DNA of 5,239 bases. Origin: an uncultured Collinsella sp. Lineage in GTDB: Bacteria; Actinomycetota; Coriobacteriia; Coriobacteriales; Coriobacteriaceae. This document shows, one piece after another, positions 1-5,190 of the stretch (position 1 is its first letter; the number at the start of each line of letters is the position of its first letter). Made by a program: the position numbers and the translations under genes. The notes beneath the pieces are model-generated. The model searched no databases. It had not been told where the DNA came from and saw nothing but the letters and a program-made list of their open reading frames with translations. Location: contig USFK01000118.1 in NCBI GenBank assembly GCA_900553935.1, positions 1 to 5,239 of the forward strand, read 5' to 3'.

Positions 1-334
1 CAATCTCGAACATCGGGGTCTGCGTCTCGGGGTCGAGCTCGCGCACCACGGTACCCATAGGGACCTTGAGAATCAGGTCCTCGCCGCTCTTACCGTTACG
101 ACGGGCACCCTGCCCGTGCGTGCCGCGCTCGGCGCGGAAGTGATGCTTAAAGCGGTAATCGATCAGCGAAGACAGCTGAGCATCGGCCTGGATGACGACA
201 TTGCCGCCACGACCGCCGTCGCCGCCATCGGGGCCGCCCTTGGGGACAAATGCCTCACGCCTAAACGACATGCATCCGGCTCCGCCGTCGCCGCCGCACA
301 CGTTAATGCGGCTGATATCGGTGAACTGTGACAA
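1..334 (-). CDS. obgE: Obg/CgtA family ribosome-assembly GTPase, N-terminal part (3' end outside the window)
   Basis: Obg is a conserved GTPase that binds the 50S precursor and links ribosome maturation to growth and stress state. Only the first 111 codons are visible, all within the glycine-rich Obg fold; the G domain would lie beyond position 1. Diagnostic segments are CGGDGGAGC (residues 13-21), SFRREAFVPKGGPDGGDGGRGG (about 23-44, given here only as a location) and HGQGARRNGKSGED (about 70-83). The start is read as TTG at 334-332, giving SQFTDISRIN after the initiator. It is preceded by a strong TAGGAGG (349-343) with 8 nt spacing. An in-frame CTG directly upstream (337-335) would leave only 5 nt and is less likely. 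No ATG is suitable: the first in-frame Met is residue 22, inside the fold. It follows rpmA, the usual Obg neighbour, but a terminator stands between them. Confidence 0.96.
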   Translation of the reverse strand, partial: MSQFTDISRINVCGGDGGAGCMSFRREAFVPKGGPDGGDGGRGGNVVIQADAQLSSLIDYRFKHHFRAERGTHGQGARRNGKSGEDLILKVPMGTVVRELDPETQTPMFEI

Positions 335-341
335 CAGAATC

Positions 342-365
342 GCCTCCTACAAAAAAGAGGGAGGC
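342..365 (-). promoter_or_regulatory. Possible SD-sequestering hairpin before obgE
   Basis: In the transcript, GCCUCC (365-360), which is the 3' arm of the upstream terminator, is perfectly complementary to GGAGGC (347-342), which contains the obgE Shine-Dalgarno sequence. The alternative stem is 6 bp with a 12-nt loop made largely of the terminator U-tract. It and the terminator stem cannot form together because they share the same arm. If it forms, it would hide the obgE ribosome binding site. The pairing is visible in the sequence; any regulatory use is inference. The terminator stem is longer and should usually win. Confidence 0.35.
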
Positions 366-394
366 CCTTGAATCCTAAAACTCAAGTGCCTCCC
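351..394 (-). terminator. Intrinsic terminator after rpmA, upstream of obgE
   Basis: Read on the minus strand, GGGAGGC (394-388) pairs with GCCTCCC (365-359). After one A-G mismatch (387/366), CTTGA (386-382) pairs with TCAAG (371-367). The result is a 7+5 bp stem closing a 10-nt loop. It is followed by TC and six T residues (356-351), the form of a Rho-independent terminator. It begins 25 nt after the rpmA stop. The T-tract ends one nucleotide before the TAGGAGG of obgE, so there is no room for a promoter between terminator and ribosome binding site. obgE therefore probably depends on read-through, or on a promoter inside or before the hairpin. The plus strand lacks a T-run on the other side, so it should not terminate in both directions. 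Confidence 0.88.
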
Positions 395-419
395 AAATAT
401 GTGCTCTATGAAGGGTGAA

Positions 420-677
420 TTACGCGTTCGCGAGCGGGCGTACGCTGACCCTGTGCTTGATACCCTTGTGGAACTCAACGGTACCGTCGACCAGCGCGAA
501 CAGCGTGTCGTCCTTGCCACGGCCAACGTTCTCACCCGGGTGGATGTGAGTGCCGTGCTGACGGACGAGAATCGTGCCCGTGGTTACCGTCTGGCCGGCA
601 TAGCGCTTCGTGCCAAGGCGCTGACCGCGGGAGTCACGGCCATTACGGGAGGAACCGAGTCCTTTTTTGTGTGCCAT
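420..677 (-). CDS. rpmA: 50S ribosomal protein L27
   Basis: L27 is a small basic protein of the large subunit whose N-terminal tail reaches towards the peptidyl-transferase centre. The 85-residue product is of normal length. It starts MAHKKGLGSSRNGRDSRGQR and contains the family-typical segments KRYAGQ (25-30), ILVRQHGTHIHPGENVG (36-52) and GRGKDDTLFALVDG (52-65). The N-terminus begins directly with AHKKG. It lacks the cleavable extension seen in Firmicutes, where the Prp protease trims L27, and no prp gene lies between rplU and rpmA. The ATG at 677-675 has a modest AGTAGG Shine-Dalgarno 8 nt upstream (691-686). The gene lies 33 nt after rplU, is co-transcribed with it, and ends in TAA just before the terminator. 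Confidence 0.98.
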   Translation of the reverse strand: MAHKKGLGSSRNGRDSRGQRLGTKRYAGQTVTTGTILVRQHGTHIHPGENVGRGKDDTLFALVDGTVEFHKGIKHRVSVRPLANA

Positions 678-710
678 TGTGTATACCTACTCTTTCGTTA
701 CGAGTGTAAT

Positions 711-1085
711 CTACTCGGCGACGGGAGCCTCGGCAACAGCCTCGGCCTCTGCCTTGACAGCCTTCTTGGCGCGGGACGTAGCCTGGACCTTCACGATCTT
801 CAGCTTGGTGAGCTGCTGACGGTGACCCTTCAGACGACGATAGCGCTTACGCTTGTGGAACTTGAAGACCAGCTGCTTCTCGCCCTTGAACTGCTCAACG
901 ATCTGAGCGGTAACCTTGGCCTTGGCCAGCTTGTCGGGATCGGTGACGATCTTCTTACCATCGTTGAGGAAGATAACCGGCAGGGTGACCTTGTCGCCCT
1001 CATTGCCCTCGATCTTCTCGACGGTGATGACATCGTCGGTGGCGACCTTGTACTGCTTGCCGCCCGTGTTAACGATTGCGTACAT
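711..1085 (-). CDS. rplU: 50S ribosomal protein L21 with an Ala/Glu-rich C-terminal extension
   Basis: L21 binds 23S rRNA in the large subunit. The product is 124 residues from the ATG at 1085-1083, which gives MYAIVNTGGKQYKV, the classic L21 start. A GAAGGG Shine-Dalgarno sits 9 nt upstream (1100-1095). An in-frame ATG at 1106 would add seven residues (MHEGQVN) but has no ribosome binding site and would swallow the real one. The RNA-binding region KFHKRKRYRRLKGHRQQLTKL (about 75-95) is intact and the core ends near residue 102 (KIVKVQA). The remaining 22 residues or so, rich in Ala, Glu and Lys, exceed the common length of about 103. They are probably a disordered tail, as seen in some Actinobacteria. 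It has its own promoter directly upstream and precedes rpmA. Confidence 0.97.
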   Translation of the reverse strand: MYAIVNTGGKQYKVATDDVITVEKIEGNEGDKVTLPVIFLNDGKKIVTDPDKLAKAKVTAQIVEQFKGEKQLVFKFHKRKRYRRLKGHRQQLTKLKIVKVQATSRAKKAVKAEAEAVAEAPVAE

Positions 1086-1127
1086 GTTTACTTGCCCTTC
1101 ATGCATCAGTTAGTGCAACAGCCGAAT

Positions 1128-1156
1128 ATAGTAGCAGGCGAAAATACCCCCGTCAA
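1128..1156 (-). promoter_or_regulatory. Sigma70-type promoter for rplU-rpmA
   Basis: On the minus strand a -35 box TTGACG (1156-1151) is followed by an exactly 17-nt spacer and a -10 box TACTAT (1133-1128). These are 5/6 and 4/6 matches to TTGACA/TATAAT at optimal spacing. Transcription would start near 1121, leaving a leader of about 36 nt with the rplU ribosome binding site in it. The TGA stop codon of the upstream DUF2344 gene (1155-1153) lies within the -35 box, so the promoter takes up the whole short intergenic gap. I see no terminator before it, so read-through from the upstream operon can also feed rplU. Confidence 0.75.
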
Positions 1157-1965
1157 CGAGTATGTGGAGCAAATCCACAAGTTCGCACAGGTATGGGGCT
1201 GACGAGTCGGCCCTCGTCGTCCTCGCATGCTTGATTCTGACGCTCGACATCGTAGGAGCAGATGGTCACGAGGTCTTGCATACCGGTGGAAACAATAGGT
1301 GCATCCACGCCCGGGGTCAAGCCCTGCAACAAAACATCAGCAGCGGAAAGCAAAATTTCCGGACGCATGGAGCCCTCGTTGTCGGCATGGGTGTCGAGCA
1401 TGAGCACCAGATGGTCCGGGCGCTCCCCCGCCGTGAGCTCATAGCCCACGAGTGTGTGATCCAAATCCAAGCGCTTGCTCTTTTTGCCGCGCGCGTAGTC
1501 GATGCCATGGTCCGCGCGCAGCGTGTCGATCGCACGACGCACCTCGTCGGGGCTTACGGGCGCCTCGGGATCCAAGTGCAGGTCGATGCGATACGACAGG
1601 CGCGTGAGCTGCGCCGTCAACGCCGGCGTGCGCACGTCGATGTACGCCGCCTCGATGGGCGCCAGATCGGCCGGAGACGCCGCAGCCAGGCGCCCAAACG
1701 CCTCGTAGAGCGCCACGAACTCGGTCATAAACAGGTCATACCACTCGCAGGTCGACGACGTACCCACCGGTAGCGCCGAAGAGAAGCCCACGCGCATGTG
1801 CGGAGAGAAGCCCTGCGTGACGGCATAGGGAAGTCCCGCACGGCGCACGATGCGCTCAATGGTATGGATTACTTCGAGATGGCCCAGGTACTTAAGGCGG
1901 TCGCGCTTGCCATAGCGAACACGAAGCCTAAAGAGCGAGGGGTTGTCGGTCAGGCGCTCACTCAT
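1153..1965 (-). CDS. Radical SAM-linked DUF2344 (TIGR03936-type) protein
   Basis: 270 residues, matching the DUF2344/TIGR03936 family found next to, or fused to, TIGR03960 radical SAM proteins. Its biochemical role is not established. Visible family features are the N-terminal RVRYGKRDRLKYLGHLEV (about 15-32), then RRAGLPYAVTQGFSPHMRVG (41-60) containing the invariant-looking GFSPH (52-56), and LPVGTSS (65-71). The C-terminal 40 residues or so (240-270) are poorly conserved in appearance and possibly clade-specific. The ATG (1965-1963) overlaps the stop of the radical SAM gene as ATGA. There is no strong Shine-Dalgarno upstream, which suggests translational coupling and a 1:1 partnership. The TGA stop lies in the -35 box of the rplU promoter. 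Nearby rplU-rpmA-obgE and the usual rng association hint at RNA or ribosome modification, but this is inference. Confidence 0.92.
   Translation of the reverse strand: MSERLTDNPSLFRLRVRYGKRDRLKYLGHLEVIHTIERIVRRAGLPYAVTQGFSPHMRVGFSSALPVGTSSTCEWYDLFMTEFVALYEAFGRLAAASPADLAPIEAAYIDVRTPALTAQLTRLSYRIDLHLDPEAPVSPDEVRRAIDTLRADHGIDYARGKKSKRLDLDHTLVGYELTAGERPDHLVLMLDTHADNEGSMRPEILLSAADVLLQGLTPGVDAPIVSTGMQDLVTICSYDVERQNQACEDDEGRLVSPIPVRTCGFAPHTR
1163..1179. repeat. Perfect 6-bp inverted repeat just upstream of the rplU promoter
   Basis: TGTGGA (1163-1168) and TCCACA (1174-1179) flank a 5-nt centre, inside the last codons of the DUF2344 gene and 7 nt upstream of the rplU -35 box. It has no T-run, so it is not an intrinsic terminator. 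It could be an operator-like site by position, but short palindromes of this size arise by chance, and no regulator is indicated. Confidence 0.2.
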
Positions 1966-3839
1966 GCGCGATCACCCATCAATACATTCTTGGCGTGGAG
2001 CGTGGGGCAGATCCCGCAGCCGGTGCACGACGTGCGGGTGCAGTCGGGAGTCGTGACGCCCTCGAGCGAGCGACGGTACTCGCGCTCGAGGAAGCCGCGC
2101 GTGCAGCCGGGACTCACGTGCTCCCACGGCAGGCGCCAGTCCAACTCGTAGGGCAGGTGCACGAGCTCATTGAGGTCGATGCCGTTTTTGGCAGCAGCTT
2201 CCTTCCAGTTATCGAGCGAGAAATGCTCTACCCAGGCGTCAAAGCGAGAGCCCGAGCGCCAAGCATCGATGATGACGGGCGTCATGTCACGACCGGCGCG
2301 GGACAGCGCGGCCTCGATGAGCGAGGTCTCGGCATCGTGGTAATGCACGCGGACGGCACGGTTGCGAACGCTCGTGATAAGCAGCTTCTGGCGACGCTTG
2401 ACGTCGTCGTAGTCGAGCTGCGGGCACCACTGGAACGGCGTGGCAGCCTTGGGGATAAAGACCGAAACCGAGATGGATACCGAAATCGAGCCGCGACGAG
2501 CCTTGGGCACCACGGAACGACCGAGCTCCAGCACGTGATCGGCCAGATTGGCAATGGCTACGATGTCCTCGTCGCGCTCACCGGGAAGGCCCATCATAAA
2601 GTAGAGCTTCATGCGGTTCCAGCCGGCCTCGAAGGCCGCCTTGGCCGCACGGTCCAGGTCCTCCTCGGTCACGTTCTTGTTAATGATGTCACGCATGCGC
2701 TGACTGCCGGCCTCGGGCGCGAACGTCAGGCCGCCCTTCTTTTCGCCGGCGACCGACTCGGCCATATCCACGCCAAACGAATCCAGGCGCTGCGACGGAA
2801 TAGATACGCGAATACCCGTATCCTCCAGGCGACGGTTGAGCCTGCCGAGCACGTCGCGAATGCAGGAGTGGTCGGTCGTGGAGAGCGAGGTCAGCGACAC
2901 CTCGTCATAGCCGGTCTTTTCCAGACCCTGAATCACCGACGAGACGATCTGGTCGGCCGAACGCTCGCGCACCGGGCGATACGTCATGCCGGCCTGACAA
3001 AAACGACAGCCGCGGGCGCAGCCGCGCAGGATCTCGATAGACAGGCGATCGTGAACCAGCTGCGCATAGGGCACGCACGACTGCGACAGCGGATTCGTGG
3101 CGCCAAAATCCTCGACGACGCGTTTGTAGACCACGGTCGGCGCATCCTTGCCCTCGCGCGGCACGGTGTAGCCATGCGGCGAGCAGGGCTCGTCGTGACG
3201 AACCTCATAGAGCGACGGCACGTAGTTGCCGGCAATGGATGCAAGCTGCTCAACAATCTGCGCGCGCGGGACTCCTTCGTCGCGCAGGCGGCGATGCAGC
3301 TGGCAGGTCTCGAGCAGCGATTCCTCGCCCTCGCCGATGAGGATGGCATCGAAGAAGGCCGCGTACGGCTCGGGGTTGTACACCGAGGGGCCGCCGGCGA
3401 TGATGATGGGGTCGTCTTCACCTCGGTCGGCCGCTAACAGCGGAATGCCAGCGAGGTCGAGTGCCTCGAGGAAGTTCGTCACCGCCATCTCGTGCGGCAC
3501 ATGCAGGCCGACGATATCAAACGAAGCGACCGGCGCTGCACCCTCGAGCGAGAGCAGCGGAATGCCCGCCTCGCGCATAGCGTCACCCATATCGGGCCAC
3601 GGCACATAGCCACGCTCGCAGGAGATGCCCTCGGCCTGGTTAAGGATGTTGTAGAGGATGGCGATACCCTGGTTGGGCAGACCAACCTCGTACACATCCG
3701 GGTAGATCAGGCAGCAACGGTAGTCGGCATCGGCCTTGGAAAGCGTGCCCCACTCGTGATCGATATAGCGACTCGGCTTCTCGACCTTGGCGAGCAGCGG
3801 CTCAATTAAATGAAAGCAGTCTTGATACGGAACGCGCAA
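1962..3839 (-). CDS. B12-binding-like radical SAM protein, TIGR03960 type, function unknown
   Basis: 625 residues. The N-terminal half resembles the cobalamin-binding Rossmann domain of B12 radical SAM proteins: PDVYEVGLPNQG (47-58), FDIVGLHVPHEMAVTNFLEAL (about 107-127), IIIAGGPSVYNPEPYAAFFD (145-164) and IGEGEE (168-173). The radical SAM 4Fe-4S motif is CARGCRFC, Cys274/Cys278/Cys281 (CxxxCxxC). Downstream are FAPEAGSQRMRD (373-384), LYFMMGLPGE (412-421) and SVSVFIPKAATPFQW (457-471). The tail carries a second cysteine cluster, Cys600/605/608/611 (CTRTSCTGCGIC), which could hold another metal or cluster. The start is TTG (3839-3837), with AGGGG (3851-3847) 7 nt upstream; no earlier in-frame start fits. 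The gene lies 10 nt after the DUF697 gene and is ATGA-coupled to the DUF2344 gene. In some lineages the DUF2344 domain is fused to this protein; here it is separate. The substrate is unknown. Confidence 0.95.
   Translation of the reverse strand: MRVPYQDCFHLIEPLLAKVEKPSRYIDHEWGTLSKADADYRCCLIYPDVYEVGLPNQGIAILYNILNQAEGISCERGYVPWPDMGDAMREAGIPLLSLEGAAPVASFDIVGLHVPHEMAVTNFLEALDLAGIPLLAADRGEDDPIIIAGGPSVYNPEPYAAFFDAILIGEGEESLLETCQLHRRLRDEGVPRAQIVEQLASIAGNYVPSLYEVRHDEPCSPHGYTVPREGKDAPTVVYKRVVEDFGATNPLSQSCVPYAQLVHDRLSIEILRGCARGCRFCQAGMTYRPVRERSADQIVSSVIQGLEKTGYDEVSLTSLSTTDHSCIRDVLGRLNRRLEDTGIRVSIPSQRLDSFGVDMAESVAGEKKGGLTFAPEAGSQRMRDIINKNVTEEDLDRAAKAAFEAGWNRMKLYFMMGLPGERDEDIVAIANLADHVLELGRSVVPKARRGSISVSISVSVFIPKAATPFQWCPQLDYDDVKRRQKLLITSVRNRAVRVHYHDAETSLIEAALSRAGRDMTPVIIDAWRSGSRFDAWVEHFSLDNWKEAAAKNGIDLNELVHLPYELDWRLPWEHVSPGCTRGFLEREYRRSLEGVTTPDCTRTSCTGCGICPTLHAKNVLMGDRA
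2461..2490 (-). repeat. 18-nt-period duplication coding SISVSISVSV in the radical SAM gene
   Basis: ACCGAAACCGAG (2461-2472) and ACCGAAATCGAG (2479-2490) are identical at 11 of 12 bases and are separated by 6 nt, a period of 18 nt or six codons. On the coding strand this produces alternating Ser/Ile-Val, residues 451-460, ahead of the conserved FIPKAATPFQW strand. It could be a small in-frame duplication or simply a beta-strand with biased codons. Confidence 0.45.
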
Positions 3840-3852
3840 CGGAAAACCCCTA
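3837..3852 (-). promoter_or_regulatory. Ribosome binding site and TTG start of the radical SAM gene, overlapping the upstream stop
   Basis: The minus strand reads TTAGGGGTTTTCCGTTG at this junction. The TAG stop of the DUF697 gene (3852-3850) shares bases with the only Shine-Dalgarno-like run, AGGGG (3851-3847). The TTG start follows after 7 nt. The TTG keeps the conserved N-terminal segment (PYQDCFHLIEPLLAKVEKPSR), whereas the next in-frame Met would remove it. The overlap implies that ribosomes finishing the upstream gene re-initiate here. Confidence 0.7.
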
Positions 3853-4779
3853 AGCAGCGAGATCGGATGCGTCTTGGTAGGACGCCATAGGACGGGTAGC
3901 GCCCGCGACCGTGGTCACCAGATCGCGAACGCGGGAGAACGTGGCAGTGACCACCTCGTTGGCACGGCTGTAGTCGACATCGCGCTCGTAGAGCGAAACG
4001 AGCGCACGGCCCATGCCATAGGTGCCCGCGGCAGCAGTGAGCGCCTTGACGGCAAACCCAATATGCGGCGTCTGCTTGACGAGCGCACGGGTGACCGCGC
4101 GGATCACAAGACCGCCGGCAAGCACGCCCGCGACCTCGTAGCCGCGCTCAGGCTTAATGCCGCGTCCAAAGACGGCAGCGAGCTCAAAGAGCATGCCCAC
4201 CTGAGCCAGCGCCATAACGGGATAATCGGCGCCCGGCAAAAACACCAGCGCACCGGTCGCCATATTGGTGAGCGCGCACGAGGTAATGATACGATTGGCC
4301 GCCGCGATGCGCATGAAGGCAAAGTTCGCCGCAAAAGCCGTTTCCTTTTCGGTGCGATCGAGAATCCAGCGGGCAAGCGTCTCGAGCAGATACGTCTTAT
4401 CGGTTGCCGCCACCACGCCGAGCATGGGCGTGGACTCCTCGATAAACGGCACCTCCACAGCAGACTCGGCAAGCACGCACACGGGCGCGCCGGCGATCAC
4501 GAGCTCCTGCACGGCACTCTCCAAGCGGTCGGAACCGCACGAGAGCACCAGTACCACATCGGTATCGGTCTTTGGAGCAATTCGCTCATCCCCCAGACGC
4601 TCGACGCGCACAATGCCCGAGGTCGTCTGCGGCACAAAGGCGTCACGCACCGTCTCGGCCAGAAAGCGCGAGGCGGACGAATCCAAATAGACCGAGACGC
4701 GCACCGGCGTATCGGAATCCTTCTTAACGGACGCGCCCATCTTAAAAGCGCGGGTCAGCTTATCTACGGGAATTTTCAT
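3850..4779 (-). CDS. DUF697/YcjF-like protein with a P-loop-less Rossmann-like N-terminal domain
   Basis: 309 residues. After a basic N-terminus, residues 26-145 look like an alternating beta-alpha fold: VRVSVYLD (26-33), TDVVLVLSCGSDRLESAVQELV (73-94, location only) and APVCVLAE (98-105). In layout this resembles the end of a small GTPase domain, but there is no GxxxxGK(S/T) P-loop and no NKxD. Residues 158-264 fit the DUF697 pattern: RIAAANRIITSCALTNMATG, then LPGADYPVMALAQVGMLFEL (181-200), a hydrophobic AGVLAGGLVIRAVTRAL (217-233) and KALTAAAGTYGMGRAL. This region is probably membrane-associated. DUF697 domains commonly sit beside or on GTPases in envelope or stress contexts. The ATG (4779-4777) has a strong GGAGGGG 6 nt upstream (4792-4786). 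It lies 18 nt after rodA, in the same operon. The exact role is unknown. Confidence 0.82.
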   Translation of the reverse strand: MKIPVDKLTRAFKMGASVKKDSDTPVRVSVYLDSSASRFLAETVRDAFVPQTTSGIVRVERLGDERIAPKTDTDVVLVLSCGSDRLESAVQELVIAGAPVCVLAESAVEVPFIEESTPMLGVVAATDKTYLLETLARWILDRTEKETAFAANFAFMRIAAANRIITSCALTNMATGALVFLPGADYPVMALAQVGMLFELAAVFGRGIKPERGYEVAGVLAGGLVIRAVTRALVKQTPHIGFAVKALTAAAGTYGMGRALVSLYERDVDYSRANEVVTATFSRVRDLVTTVAGATRPMASYQDASDLAA

Positions 4780-4797
4780 AGCAAACCCCTCCAGCGG

Positions 4798-5190
4798 TTA
4801 CGCGGCGCCCGAACGATGCCGCCATATGGATTGTACGATACCCACCGTCAGCAGCTGAATCATCATCGAAGACGAACCGAAGCTAATAAACGGTAGCGGA
4901 ATACCGGTAATCGGCATCATGCCGATGCACATGCCGATGTTTTCGAAGGTCTGGAACGCCCACATGCCAACGATGCCCACACACGATAGGCGCAAGAACA
5001 GCGACTCGCACTTAAAGGCGACGCGAATCGTCGAAAAGATCAGCAGCACGTAGAGGCACAGGAGCAAAAAGGAACCGCAAAAGCCAAAGGTCTCGGACAG
5101 GAAGGCGAAGACGAAGTCGGTGTGGAACTCAGGCAGAAAGCCGCCGGCCGACTGCGTCGCATGGCCTAAACCCTTACCAAAGAATCGCTT
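4798..5190 (-). pseudogene. rodA: RodA/FtsW/SpoVE-family SEDS glycan polymerase, C-terminal fragment (5' part missing)
   Basis: SEDS proteins are polytopic membrane glycosyltransferases that polymerise lipid II with a partner class B PBP; RodA acts in elongation. The open frame gives 130 residues from about 5190 to the TAA at 4800-4798. It begins FFGKGLGHATQSAGGFLPE and then HTDFVFAFLSETFGF, the conserved extracellular loop whose HTDF aspartate is thought to be catalytic. Two or three hydrophobic helices follow, then ENIGMCIGMMPITGIPLP and FISFGSSSMM, the C-terminal SEDS signature. Family members are about 370-430 residues, so two thirds is missing. Immediately upstream in frame is a TAA (5193-5191), and none of the three frames before it resembles SEDS sequence. 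The fragment has no plausible start with a ribosome binding site. RodA rather than FtsW is favoured by the gene neighbourhood. It may be a truly disrupted gene or an assembly-edge artefact. Confidence 0.85.

Noticed and set aside
335..337. CTG as the obgE start instead of TTG
   Set aside because: It would leave only 5 nt to the Shine-Dalgarno, against 8 nt for the adjacent TTG, and CTG starts are much rarer. It cannot be fully excluded.
1086..1106. Upstream in-frame ATG adding MHEGQVN to L21
   Set aside because: L21 proteins start at MYAIV, and the only good Shine-Dalgarno (1100-1095) would lie inside the extended reading frame.
1171..1179. DnaA-box-like AAATCCACA
   Set aside because: It differs from TTATCCACA at the first two, important positions, stands alone, and lies inside a coding region with no other origin features.
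399..1202. Long plus-strand open frame (267 codons) opposite rpmA and rplU
   Set aside because: It lies antisense to two unmistakable ribosomal protein genes, crosses their intergenic regions, has a Leu-rich composition typical of the complement of GC-rich coding DNA, and resembles no known family.
1995..3437. 480-codon plus-strand open frame opposite the radical SAM gene
   Set aside because: It is a shadow of strong codon bias in the real gene. The product is Arg/Gly/Ala/His-rich without recognisable motifs, while the minus strand carries a complete radical SAM protein.
3874..4896. 340-codon plus-strand open frame opposite the DUF697 gene and the end of rodA
   Set aside because: It spans the boundary of two minus-strand genes, has a low-complexity basic composition, and no ribosome binding site or family features were seen.
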